Assembly (NCBI RefSeq): GCF_042611095.1
Contig: NZ_JBHFPV010000001.1
Location: 682,001-746,000, forward strand
Direction: 5' to 3'
Source: Meishania litoralis
GTDB taxonomy: Bacteria > Bacteroidota > Bacteroidia > Flavobacteriales > Flavobacteriaceae
Length of the DNA: 64,000 bases
The notes beneath the pieces were generated by a model. The model saw only the letters and a program-made list of their open reading frames with translations. It was not told the origin of the DNA and did no database searches. Below are positions 42,632 to 50,696 of this stretch, one piece after another; position 1 is the stretch's first letter; each line of letters opens with the position of its first letter. The position numbers and the translations under genes were made by a program.

Positions 42632-44404
42632 TCAACTCACGATTCCCATCTTCTTTAAAAGAAAGGAAGCATTCATATTCTGACAAATACCTTCTTTGAA
42701 TTTATAGTCAAAATGAAGTTCATTGTCTATGATCTCCGCATCGAAAAAGTAGTTCTTGATCTGCGACAGTTCTTCGCTTACTTTGCACAGACTCAGGTCG
42801 TGCGTGGCGATGATTCCCGTTGATCTTGAGGCCACCAATCGTTCAACGAACTTTCTTGATCCCTTGGCCTTGTCGGTACTGTTCGTACCTTTCAATATTT
42901 CATCGAGAACGATAAAATAGCGGTCTTTTTGAATTTGATCGACGATAAACTTCAGACGTTTCAACTCAGAAAAGAAATACGATTCATCATCGGTCAAAGA
43001 ATCGGTGGTACGCATGCTCGTAATCAATTTAATGGGCGAATAGATCGTACTTTTCGCACAGACCGGAAGACCGATGTTGGCCATCATGATCTGCAAAGAA
43101 ACAGTGCGTAGAAACGTGCTCTTACCCGCCATATTGGCCCCGGTAATGATGAAAAATTGTTCATCGTCGATTTGAAAATCGTTAGGCACACACTTTTTAG
43201 GGTCCAAAAGAGGATGCCCGGCCTCTTCTGATTTTATGACTATGTTCTCCGAAGTCAACTTCGGAAAAGTATAGGCAGGGTGATTAAATGCAAAATTTCC
43301 CAGGCTGTTATAAGCGTCGAAAAAGGCGATGGTATTGAACCAATTCTCGGTTTTTGCCCCGTGTTTCGCTACCCACGCCTCGATTTTAAAGCTTAGGTCA
43401 AGGTCTCGAAGCAAGAAAGCGTTGGTGAAAATACTTACGAGAATATTATTGCGTTGGTCCAAGGCCCCAAGCAACTTTGAAAACCGTTTTAAAATAGCAG
43501 AGGTTTTTTCATTTTCCGAAATAATCGTTTCCCTTCTCTCCTTAAGCAATTCAGAATCAAAATCAACAGCTTCCAAATCATGGATCAACTTTTGGTATTG
43601 GTTGAAAGTGCTTTGAATTTTTGCGGTATCAGATGAAAGTTTATTGACCGCTTTAAAATACTTTGCCGTTATGCCCAGGCCCAAAAGAAACCAAAGACCC
43701 AATATCCATCCCGGAACAAAATCCACAAAAAACCCTATGAACAACACCGCTGAAATTATGGAAAAAACCATCGGAAGGGTTTTCATAAAGGCAGGCAAAA
43801 ATGGTTGGTAACCTTGCATCCATTTATTAATTGCCTTATAGGAGGTTTCGGTTTTTACCAATGAAGCTATGGCCAAAAACTCTTGGCGCCAATCGTACAT
43901 CTCCCTCAGTTCTTGAATCGCTTTTTGTTTTTGCGCAATGTCAAGAATTGCGTTTTTGGTCAACAAGGCGGCCAACGTATCACTACCCTGTTGTAAAGCT
44001 GTACGGTTCAGATATTGGTAAAAAGAACCCCTACCGAACAAGTCGATATCTTGGCTAAAATGATGGCAGGGGTCTTTGTATTCGTTGCCCTGGGGCAAAT
44101 CGCCAAAATCCCGTCCGAGGACTTTCAGTTCGGTTTTATTCAGGTCGATAAGTGCCAGAAGTTTATCTCTTTGATACTGTAAATCGGTATGTCGGGAAAC
44201 CAAATAAAGGAAAAGTGCCATCCCAGGAATCAAAATCGCCAAAATCAACTTTATATTCCCCCAGCTCAGATAAATGCCGAACACCGTAACTATAAAGACC
44301 AACAAACGCAACAAGCTGGAACCCGAGAGATTTTGCTTGACTTTTGCCAAATGCCCGTCATATTTATTGATACGTTCTTGAAAAAATGAATGGAGGTCAT
44401 GCAT
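42632..44404 (-). CDS. Membrane-anchored MutS-like ATPase
   Basis: Protein of 590 aa. Two predicted N-terminal helices (about 32-47, 51-69) and two more around 212-248 precede a MutS-type core/lever region and a C-terminal MutS ATPase domain. The Walker A motif is GANMAGKST (422-430), with Walker B FIVLDEILKGT and the following Thr/Asn block. The mismatch-recognition domain I of MutS is absent. Related membrane MutS-like proteins occur in Bacteroidota without known role, so mismatch repair should not be assumed. It is the last gene of a long minus-strand run. Confidence 0.87.
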   Translation of the reverse strand: MHDLHSFFQERINKYDGHLAKVKQNLSGSSLLRLLVFIVTVFGIYLSWGNIKLILAILIPGMALFLYLVSRHTDLQYQRDKLLALIDLNKTELKVLGRDFGDLPQGNEYKDPCHHFSQDIDLFGRGSFYQYLNRTALQQGSDTLAALLTKNAILDIAQKQKAIQELREMYDWRQEFLAIASLVKTETSYKAINKWMQGYQPFLPAFMKTLPMVFSIISAVLFIGFFVDFVPGWILGLWFLLGLGITAKYFKAVNKLSSDTAKIQSTFNQYQKLIHDLEAVDFDSELLKERRETIISENEKTSAILKRFSKLLGALDQRNNILVSIFTNAFLLRDLDLSFKIEAWVAKHGAKTENWFNTIAFFDAYNSLGNFAFNHPAYTFPKLTSENIVIKSEEAGHPLLDPKKCVPNDFQIDDEQFFIITGANMAGKSTFLRTVSLQIMMANIGLPVCAKSTIYSPIKLITSMRTTDSLTDDESYFFSELKRLKFIVDQIQKDRYFIVLDEILKGTNSTDKAKGSRKFVERLVASRSTGIIATHDLSLCKVSEELSQIKNYFFDAEIIDNELHFDYKFKEGICQNMNASFLLKKMGIVS

Positions 44405-44448
44405 GAAAAGATACCCTAAATTATGAGGCCAAAGATATGTATTATTGA

Positions 44449-44934
44449 CTAGCCCGAGTGGTTTGCCCTATGCATGGCGTGCAACATGGCTATTTGGCCC
44501 AGATGGTAGATGTCATGCTGCGAAATACTGGTCAAAATAGGCAGAAAAGTGTACTTTTTACCGGGCACTTGTTCTTGCAGTATTGTCTCGGGCAGGTCGG
44601 ATAGTTTTTCGATAAGTTCATTCTGCGTCTCGACCAACCTGTCTTTCAGACCATTCCATTCCTTCTCGGTATGTATATGAATGATCGTCCAATCTTCAGG
44701 GCTGTCAATTTTCAGGTCATATTCCAAATCACCGTGCAATTTTTTCAAAAGAAAAATACGCCAGTTGATGATATGTTGTACCAAAACGGCAATCGACTTT
44801 GCACTATATTTCTGGTCGTTCACGATTTCCCAAGGGATGGAATCCAACTTTTCCATCATTGAGATTCCGTACCACGGCTTGCCGTTAAAACACTCCTTAA
44901 GATTATGGATGATATGTTCAAATTCAGTGGTCAT
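44449..44934 (-). CDS. DinB family protein
   Basis: Four-helix-bundle protein of 161 aa of the DinB/YfiT type. The metal-binding histidines are probably the one in VQHIINWR and the pair in SQHDIYHLGQI. Members include metal-dependent thiol transferases, but most are uncharacterised. It lies 2 bp after the YjbR-type gene and 44 bp before the MutS-like gene, so it is part of a run of small genes on the minus strand. No specific substrate can be named. Confidence 0.88.
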   Translation of the reverse strand: MTTEFEHIIHNLKECFNGKPWYGISMMEKLDSIPWEIVNDQKYSAKSIAVLVQHIINWRIFLLKKLHGDLEYDLKIDSPEDWTIIHIHTEKEWNGLKDRLVETQNELIEKLSDLPETILQEQVPGKKYTFLPILTSISQHDIYHLGQIAMLHAMHRANHSG

Positions 44935-44936
44935 AT

Positions 44937-45296
44937 TTAATCAAGGGCTTCAAATTCGGTCTTTAACTTTCGTGTAAATTTTGAGACCACCAAGTCATAC
45001 GAGTGATCGGTCAACTCCAAAATCAATTTCGGAGGAAGGGATTCCAACAACAGCGTATTCCAATGCACTTTGTTCATATGATATCCCGCAATGATATCGC
45101 CATCGTATTCCTCTCGAAGTGAAATAGCCCTTTCGGGGTCGCATTTCAAATTGACCTGTGACGGGGTTCTTTCCAATCCCGATAGGGCAAACATTTTACC
45201 CATAACCTTAAAGACCAAAGTCTGTTCGTCAAAAGGGAAATCTTCGGTTACGCCTTTTTTCGATAAGCAATACTCCCTGAATTCTTCAATGTTCAT
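44937..45296 (-). CDS. MmcQ/YjbR family protein
   Basis: Protein of 119 aa matching the CyaY-like/YjbR fold: N-terminal MNIEEFREYCLSKKGVTEDFPF, a central strand pair (LVFKVMGKMFAL), then NLKCDPERA and the GYHMNKVHWNTL block. These proteins are often called DNA-binding because of one structural study; the in vivo role is unknown. It is packed between the GNAT gene (9 bp upstream) and the DinB gene (2 bp downstream), indicating one transcript. Confidence 0.9.
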   Translation of the reverse strand: MNIEEFREYCLSKKGVTEDFPFDEQTLVFKVMGKMFALSGLERTPSQVNLKCDPERAISLREEYDGDIIAGYHMNKVHWNTLLLESLPPKLILELTDHSYDLVVSKFTRKLKTEFEALD

Positions 45297-45305
45297 ATTC
45301 GCTAT

Positions 45306-45842
45306 TTAATGCGCCAATCTTGAAATAAACTCCAGATCCGGCCAATAGTACCTTGTCTTTGTAATCTCGCAATCTCCGATATCGATGTCATTTATGGTCT
45401 CCAAAGCATTTCCGCCGATACGTTCATAAAACCTTGCCGCTTTTGTATTGCCGATCAAGACCCATAGGTACATTGAAGTTCTGCCTTTTTCTTTCAAAAG
45501 GCCAGCTGCATCTATCATCAACCGCTCTCCGATTCGGCGACCTATAAAATTTGAATCTACATGTAGATTATCGATAAGGGTGCCATATTTTTGATGATCA
45601 TCGATATAGCCACAGATGAACCCGACTATTTCATTGCCTATTTCGGCAACCAGGACGAATTGATTCTGGCGCGGGTTTTCAAGACGACCCTTCCAAACGG
45701 TCAATCGTTCCTCCACAACCTTATTGTCTAAAAAATTATCGCTGAGAGCCCCGCGGTAATTCTGTTGCCAACTTTTGGCATGTAGCGCCGCAATGGCCCT
45801 ATAATCATGTTTTGAAGCAGTCCTAAAAGCAATCATTTTCAA
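45306..45842 (-). CDS. GNAT family N-acetyltransferase
   Basis: Protein of 178 aa with the acetyl-CoA fold. The N-terminal segment is FRTASKHDYRAIAALHAKSW, beta-4 is VGFICGYIDD, and motif A with the pyrophosphate loop is NLHVDSNFIGRRIGERLM (the usual Q/RxxGxG/A is RRIGER). The AARFYERIGG motif B is near the C terminus. The start may be Met1 or Met3. Its ATG overlaps the stop of the preceding Dabb gene by 4 bp. The acceptor substrate is unknown. Confidence 0.9.
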   Translation of the reverse strand: MKMIAFRTASKHDYRAIAALHAKSWQQNYRGALSDNFLDNKVVEERLTVWKGRLENPRQNQFVLVAEIGNEIVGFICGYIDDHQKYGTLIDNLHVDSNFIGRRIGERLMIDAAGLLKEKGRTSMYLWVLIGNTKAARFYERIGGNALETINDIDIGDCEITKTRYYWPDLEFISRLAH

Positions 45843-46231
45843 ATACCCTGCGAATCGTAGACGATTACTTTTGACCAGAGGTCGCTAGATTCTTCAATGA
45901 ACAATTTATGCGGTGCCTCGTCTTGATAATTCTGTTGCGCCTCGGCCGATTCAAAGGTTACGATCAATGAATAGGTGAACGAACCGTCTACCACATCACG
46001 GCTCGCCTTTGGGGGCTTGCCGATAAAATTGGTCTTGGCATAGGCCGAATTGTCCAAAAACTTCTGTAGAGAAGTCTCAAAAGCGCTTCGGTCTTCATGG
46101 CTATCGGGATTCTTTAGCCAAAAATAGACGGTGTGCGCAAAATTAGGGTCGAATTGTTTCATTTCATTTTTCGTTTGGCCGTAGGTGGTAACGGCGGCAA
46201 TTAATAATAAGGTGCAAATAATTTTTTTCAT
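45839..46231 (-). CDS. Exported Dabb (stress-responsive A/B barrel) protein
   Basis: Protein of 130 aa with a signal peptide (about 1-19, TTYGQ) followed by one ferredoxin-like Dabb domain: FAHTVYFWLKNP, the SFTYSLIVTFES strand and the H-K-L-F helix in YQDEAPHKLF. Dabb domains are dimeric barrels of varied function. An exported single-domain form is common in Bacteroidota. It overlaps the downstream GNAT gene by 4 bp, so both are translated from one message. Confidence 0.85.
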   Translation of the reverse strand: MKKIICTLLLIAAVTTYGQTKNEMKQFDPNFAHTVYFWLKNPDSHEDRSAFETSLQKFLDNSAYAKTNFIGKPPKASRDVVDGSFTYSLIVTFESAEAQQNYQDEAPHKLFIEESSDLWSKVIVYDSQGI

Positions 46232-46328
46232 GTGTTTAACTTATTGTCATTCAATGGTCACATGTAACCTTTGAGAAAAAAATAATCTTTGTTCTGTGGG
46301 TTTAAGGATTATTTTAATCATGTCGGTT

Positions 46329-46952
46329 TCATTTCTCAAGTATTTTTTTCTGATTTTCTGCCAATTCCAAAGCGGAATAGTCCAATTTCCAACCGATGGT
46401 CTCCGCAATTTTCTCTATCAAAAGCACGGCCTCCAAAGCTTCCTTTTTTGCCGTTTCCATGAGTCCGCTTTTCGGTATTTTATCCATGATATGTTGCCGC
46501 GCCTCTTTGTTCAAGTTGGTCAGGTCATCTGAAGAAAATGTGTTGAACATGCTGTTCTTGATATCGTAGAACTTCAGATGGGGTTCGATCGACAATACTT
46601 CGGGTTGTGGAAAATGGGTCAGTATAATTTTCTTCTTATCGGTGTCGGCCCGCATTTCTATTTTTCTAAAATCGTAGCCAATATGGGTCTTGGCATTGAT
46701 AATGACCAAGGCTTTCTTTCTGCCGGCGAAAAGATTCATGAACAGGTCTTTGGTATTCTCATACGAATATATTTCGGCAAAATCGCCTTCGACCGAAATC
46801 AACTTGCAGACACTTCTGATCTTTTCCAACAGTATGACGGACTGTTCGTTGGTACGTTCTTTCTGTTGCTTCGAGCGAAAACGGGAGAACAGCCAATACA
46901 TGATGATGGCCCCGAGAATAAATCCTATAACGAGCAGGGGAAAACTATCCAT
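46329..46952 (-). CDS. DUF4230 domain-containing membrane-anchored protein
   Basis: Protein of 207 aa with an N-terminal transmembrane anchor (about 5-22, LLVIGFILGAIIMYWLFS). A DUF4230-type extracytoplasmic domain follows, with the conserved start CKLISVEGDFAEIYSYE, the KALVIINAKTHIGYDF strand and a C-terminal helical part (EARQHIMDKIPKSGL). The function is unknown. It overlaps the end of the DUF4260 gene by 8 bp, placing it in the ruvC-hemW-cyclase-DUF4260-DUF4230 run. Confidence 0.87.
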   Translation of the reverse strand: MDSFPLLVIGFILGAIIMYWLFSRFRSKQQKERTNEQSVILLEKIRSVCKLISVEGDFAEIYSYENTKDLFMNLFAGRKKALVIINAKTHIGYDFRKIEMRADTDKKKIILTHFPQPEVLSIEPHLKFYDIKNSMFNTFSSDDLTNLNKEARQHIMDKIPKSGLMETAKKEALEAVLLIEKIAETIGWKLDYSALELAENQKKILEK

Positions 46953-47304
46953 TTTTCTTTCCTATTTCACCTAAATGGGTAAACTTGAATCCGTTATCGT
47001 ATTTGAGTCCGTAACCAAAAATCCTGTCCAAGCTGGCATGGGCGAACAAAATTACCCCGGTCAATTGAAGTAAAGGTACTGAAAGATAGATCCCCATAAA
47101 ATATATGGCGACGGCTAGGCCTTTATGATGAAACAAATTGTACGTAAAAGCGCCTATTCTGTTTCCAAAAAGATAACCAATCATCCCGATATCCGGGATC
47201 AATATCAGCAGAAGAAACAACCACCATTGATAACCAAGTAAACTGAACAGATAAATGCCCAAAATGAACATAAACAATTCTTCCAACTTCAATATCGCAT
47301 TCAT
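46945..47304 (-). CDS. DUF4260 family membrane protein
   Basis: Protein of 119 aa with three to four membrane segments. The family features visible are LLILIPDIGMIGYLFGNRIGAFTYNLFHHKGL (shown here as the DIGM...NLFHHK pattern) and FAHASLDRIFGYGLKY near the C terminus. The pattern of His and Asp residues in membrane-proximal positions is conserved in DUF4260 as I recall it, but no activity is known. It overlaps the cyclase gene by 4 bp and the DUF4230 gene by 8 bp. Confidence 0.88.
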   Translation of the reverse strand: MNAILKLEELFMFILGIYLFSLLGYQWWLFLLLILIPDIGMIGYLFGNRIGAFTYNLFHHKGLAVAIYFMGIYLSVPLLQLTGVILFAHASLDRIFGYGLKYDNGFKFTHLGEIGKKNG

Positions 47305-48053
47305 TCTTCCAAAATTTTATATAAAACTGGACGGCTCGGACTTGCGTCATTTTCAAAAGGGGCCACCTGTAGGTTCAAAAAATAAGTACCGTCATTTATG
47401 TAATTGGGAACAAAAACGAACTCGGTTATGGTTGCATTTTTCCGAATTTTCCCCGTTGTGTTCCAAAAGGCATTGTGCGCCAACAAAGCCCCATTGTCTT
47501 TTTCCTTGTCCACAGATGGCAAATCGATCAGCAAATGCTCGACATTTCTGGCCGCCAAAAATTCGGCCGTCTGCTCCAACAAATAGGGCGGATTCGTATT
47601 CGAATATTGTCGCGATAACTTGTCTTTCAGATTAGGGATTGTTCTGATGACCACGGCATTTCTCTTTTTATCGCCCAAGGCATACTGCATCTGCTTTCTC
47701 GAAATCACGAAATCGTTTTGGTACTTCTCGGGGGCGATGGTCACCAACTCGGCCAAAAAGAAAAACCTGTTCAAGTTCTTATTTACCGAATGGAATTCCT
47801 CGGTGATATGGCCTACACATTCGGTGTGCGTAACATGCGCATGCGGATTGAACCAAATATCATTGAAGTTCGTAGAGGCCCCTTCGGAAACTTTACCGAT
47901 AAACTCGCCCTCGGTATGCGGTTCGATTCTCGGTTGATCTAGGTACCATGCGTTCACATTGGTAAAATTACCGAACAGGGGTATCGAAATATCCAAGGGC
48001 TTCGAAAGATCGATCCTGTAGTTTGTATCGTTGTTTTTTATAGTGGCTATCAT
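47301..48053 (-). CDS. Cyclase family protein (kynurenine formamidase-like)
   Basis: Protein of 250 aa beginning MIATIKNNDTNYRIDLS; eight further codons upstream are open but encode a repeat-like segment. The metal-binding motif of the cyclase/KynB superfamily is visible as NPHAHVTHTECVGH. KynB hydrolyses N-formylkynurenine, but this family also has other amide and polyketide substrates. No other kynurenine-pathway gene is nearby. It is cotranscribed with DUF4260 (4-bp overlap). Confidence 0.86.
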   Translation of the reverse strand: MIATIKNNDTNYRIDLSKPLDISIPLFGNFTNVNAWYLDQPRIEPHTEGEFIGKVSEGASTNFNDIWFNPHAHVTHTECVGHITEEFHSVNKNLNRFFFLAELVTIAPEKYQNDFVISRKQMQYALGDKKRNAVVIRTIPNLKDKLSRQYSNTNPPYLLEQTAEFLAARNVEHLLIDLPSVDKEKDNGALLAHNAFWNTTGKIRKNATITEFVFVPNYINDGTYFLNLQVAPFENDASPSRPVLYKILEE

Positions 48054-48095
48054 AGGCCTCTCCCCAACCCTCTCCAAAGAAGAGGGAGCAAATTA
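48054..48095. repeat. Dispersed intergenic repeat, CTCCCC-type
   Basis: CCTCTCCCCAACCCTCTCC followed by AAAGAAGAGGGAG: a C-rich imperfect inverted repeat between the cyclase and hemW genes. I recall this type as a dispersed element in Flavobacteriia; a related C-rich/G-rich stretch lies at 49361-49389. Confidence 0.5.
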
Positions 48096-48212
48096 ATGTT
48101 CTTGATACTTTACGGGTTGACAATCTATCCCATAAACCATTCTTTGTAAATCAAAACTCTGGGGCATCTCGTTTTTACGATCGTAATGCTAGCATCCAGT
48201 AGTCCTTCAAAT

Positions 48213-49424
48213 TTACTTCTTTTCCAAAAAAAACAAATCGGCCGCGATTCCATCGACCAAAAACTTTCCTTTTTTGGTAACCTTTAGAATATCATCGTCA
48301 AACGTCAGTAAACCTTGATTTACATATTCCCGGCACTGCTTTGTTAGATAGTTCGAATATACGGCCCCATAGGCCGACGCAATTTTTTGTAATGATACGC
48401 CCCAGATCGTTCGCAGTCCCGTCATGATATATTCGTTATATCGATCGGTCGTAGTCAACATTTCGCTTTCAATTAGAAGCCTTCCTTCGTCGATGCCCTT
48501 TAGGTATTTTGAATTATTGCTCACGTTCCAGCTACGCCGGGCCCCATCAAAAGAATGTGCGGAGGGGCCGATACCCAAATATTTTTTTCCTTGCCAATAG
48601 GCCGAATTGTTTTTTGAGAAAAAGCCTTCTTTGCCAAAATTCGAAATTTCGTAATTGATAAGACCATTGGCTTGCATGATATCGACCAGCATATAAAATT
48701 GCCTCCCTGCATCTTCCTCGTCTACGTCGGCCACTTCTCCCTTTTTGACCATATGTGCCAAAGCCGTCCTTGGTTCAACGGTCAAAGCATAGCTCGAGAC
48801 ATGCGGAATGCCATATGTCAAGGCCTTATCTATATTTTTCTTCCAGCGTTTATCGTCCATCCCGGGAATACCATAGATCAAATCGATTGAAATATTTTCA
48901 AACTTCTTAGAGGCTTCCGAAATGCAGTTTTCAGCTTCGCGGGCGTTATGTGCCCGGTTCATCAACTTTAGATCGTCGTCGAAAAATGATTGTATACCTA
49001 TGCTGAGGCGGTTGATCCCGCTGTCAATATAGTCCGCAAAGATAGTTCTCGACTGCGCTCGAACAGACACCAAATCATCGGGATTGGCCTCCAAAGTGAT
49101 TTCTGGGGTTTGGGAGACTTGATAGTTATCGTAAACCGTACGAATCAATCGATCGATTTCTTGGGATGTCAATACCGATGGTGTGCCTCCCCCAAAATAA
49201 ATGGTTTCGACGATTTCACTTCCAAATTCATTTTTTCGGAGTTCCAGCTCTTTTTGCAAGGCCAAGACCATCGCATCCTTTTTTGCCATTGAGGTAGAAA
49301 AATGGAAATCGCAATAATGACATGCTTGTTTACAAAAAGGAATGTGGATGTAGATGCCAAGCCCCCCTCTTATCCCCCCAAAGGGGAGATGCTTTTCTGA
49401 TGCGTTCAAGGTTTTAGATTCCAA
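48213..49424 (-). CDS. hemW: Radical SAM heme chaperone HemW
   Basis: Radical SAM protein of 403 aa related to HemN; HemW binds heme and supplies it to target proteins. The [4Fe-4S] cysteines are Cys31, Cys35 and Cys38 in CKQACHYC, followed by YFGGGTPS and EANPDD. The HemW-type C-terminal domain begins around residue 290. Two stretches look repeat-derived: residues about 11-22 (HLPFGGIRGGLG) before the usual GIYIHIPFC start, and VSVRAQSRT (119-127), encoded by a palindromic element at 49045-49064. It starts 9 bp after the ruvC stop. Confidence 0.93.
   Translation of the reverse strand: MESKTLNASEKHLPFGGIRGGLGIYIHIPFCKQACHYCDFHFSTSMAKKDAMVLALQKELELRKNEFGSEIVETIYFGGGTPSVLTSQEIDRLIRTVYDNYQVSQTPEITLEANPDDLVSVRAQSRTIFADYIDSGINRLSIGIQSFFDDDLKLMNRAHNAREAENCISEASKKFENISIDLIYGIPGMDDKRWKKNIDKALTYGIPHVSSYALTVEPRTALAHMVKKGEVADVDEEDAGRQFYMLVDIMQANGLINYEISNFGKEGFFSKNNSAYWQGKKYLGIGPSAHSFDGARRSWNVSNNSKYLKGIDEGRLLIESEMLTTTDRYNEYIMTGLRTIWGVSLQKIASAYGAVYSNYLTKQCREYVNQGLLTFDDDILKVTKKGKFLVDGIAADLFFLEKK
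49045..49064. repeat. Palindrome-like repeat element inside hemW
   Basis: GTTCTCGACTGCGCTCGAAC is a partial palindrome. It matches, from memory, a dispersed intergenic element of Flavobacteriia. Here it lies in frame within hemW and encodes about seven residues between EANPDD and INRLS. Confidence 0.55.
49361..49389. repeat. C-rich repeat at the hemW 5' end
   Basis: A C-rich tract CCCCCCTCTTATCCCCCC runs into AAAGGGGAGA. The inverted C6/G4 pattern resembles the intergenic element at 48054-48095. It is translated as part of the HemW N terminus. Confidence 0.5.
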
Positions 49425-49433
49425 AGGGATGAA

Positions 49434-50036
49434 CTATTTTTTCTTTTTTCTCAAATCGATGTTCGAAGCAATGGTGGTTCCCCTTTTGGTAATCAGTTGG
49501 CCATTCTGCTTCACGAAAGCCTCCCAACCTGAATAACTTTTACCGACCTCAACACGACCTTCATTATAGAAATGACATACTGCCGCGGCCAAGCCATCGG
49601 TACTATCAAGATTTTTGGGCAAGGTTTTCAATTGCAAGGTACTTTGCAACATCTTCGCGACCTGTTCTTTACTTGCATTGCCGTTGCCCGTAATGGCCAT
49701 CTTTATTTTCTTGGGAAGGTATTCGGTAATGGGGATCTGTCGTGATAATCCGGCAGCCATGGCCACACCCTGTGCACGCCCCAACTTTAACATCGATTGC
49801 ACGTTCTTGCCATAAAAAGGAGCTTCAATGGCCATTTCATCTGGGTGATAGGTGTCTATAAGCTGTAATGTACGTTCAAAAATGAGTTTGAGCTTGGTAT
49901 AAGGATCTTTGTACTTGCCTAGCTGCAGCTCGTTCATCTGAACGAATTCCATCTTCTTGTCAACGACCTTGATAATACCGAACCCCATAATCGTGGTTCC
50001 GGGGTCGATGCCGAGTATGATCTTTTCCTTGGACAA
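49434..50036 (-). CDS. ruvC: Crossover junction endodeoxyribonuclease RuvC
   Basis: Holliday-junction resolvase of 200 aa that acts with RuvAB in recombinational repair. The acidic active site starts with GIDPGT (Asp11), then EAPFYGKN (Glu), and a late Asp in the DSTDGLAAAVCH block. The C-terminal tail of about 30 residues (GTTIASNIDLRKKKK) is longer than in E. coli RuvC (173 aa), a usual feature in Bacteroidota as I recall. It heads a minus-strand run with hemW 9 bp downstream. Confidence 0.96.
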   Translation of the reverse strand: MSKEKIILGIDPGTTIMGFGIIKVVDKKMEFVQMNELQLGKYKDPYTKLKLIFERTLQLIDTYHPDEMAIEAPFYGKNVQSMLKLGRAQGVAMAAGLSRQIPITEYLPKKIKMAITGNGNASKEQVAKMLQSTLQLKTLPKNLDSTDGLAAAVCHFYNEGRVEVGKSYSGWEAFVKQNGQLITKRGTTIASNIDLRKKKK

Positions 50037-50134
50037 TTTTTACGTTTTGGTTTTAAGTATTCCACAGCACTTTGACTAGCTCGGTGCGACGGATAGGGAT
50101 TACGATTTTAGGCCTACATATTTGAAATTATACC

Positions 50135-50195
50135 TGTGTTTGAACTTGTATTTGTAATTGAACTTGAATATGTGCTTGAACTTCATTTGGCATTC
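50135..50195. repeat. Degenerate hexanucleotide array (TTGAAC-type)
   Basis: TTGAACTT-like hexamers recur with 6-bp register; exact TGAACTT copies are at 50141, 50159 and 50177, 18 bp apart. The array lies between ruvC and the TonB-like lipoprotein gene and runs into its stop region. Confidence 0.6.
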
Positions 50196-50659
50196 AATTC
50201 AATGGGGATACGATATTTGCTTTTAACGGGAACGCCCCTTTTCAGGGCGGGCGCAATTTCAGGAAGCCCCTTAAGGCCCTGAACGATAATACCGTCGAAC
50301 TCGGGCATCTGCAAGTCGATCATTCTACTCTTCTCGATATTCAAAACCTCAATATTCCCTTCTTGATCGACAATGAAATCAACATAGATCGTGGCGTTTA
50401 TTCCTTCATTTAGAACAAATTCAAATTCTTGCAATGTGGTTGTAAAGTGCTTTATTACTTCGTTTTTAAAACAATCCTTCTGTGCCGATTTGTTCGAAAG
50501 TTCGTCACAATTTTCAAAAAGGGGATAGTTATCGACCTCGTTCCAATCGATATCGCGCATTTCTTGATTGACCAGTTCACGCGTTTTTTTTTCCTTCGAC
50601 TTTTCAAAATCACAGGAAACAAAAAGAAAAGTGATCACTAAGAACCAAAAAATTCGCAT
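50183..50659 (-). CDS. Lipoprotein with TonB C-terminal-like domain
   Basis: Protein of 158 aa with a lipoprotein signal (FLFVSCDFE, Cys16), a charged linker, then a domain that follows the TonB C-terminal pattern. It shows YPLFENCDELS with the paired cysteine in KDCFKNEVIKHF, the strand IYVDFIVDQEGNIEVLNIEKS, and a terminal YRIPIEL. The C-terminal domain of the M56 protein at 51851 has the same order of features. There is no proline-rich TonB linker and no N-terminal anchor helix, so it is not a conventional TonB. It is the last gene of the BlaI-M56-TPR operon. Confidence 0.78.
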   Translation of the reverse strand: MRIFWFLVITFLFVSCDFEKSKEKKTRELVNQEMRDIDWNEVDNYPLFENCDELSNKSAQKDCFKNEVIKHFTTTLQEFEFVLNEGINATIYVDFIVDQEGNIEVLNIEKSRMIDLQMPEFDGIIVQGLKGLPEIAPALKRGVPVKSKYRIPIELNAK

Positions 50660-50696
50660 CCACCGTATTACTTGCGCTGAAATTACGATTTTTAAG

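Noticed and set aside
46240..46275. GGTCACATGTAACC near-palindrome before the Dabb gene
   Set aside because: Short, with one mismatch and no promoter element in register; could be chance.
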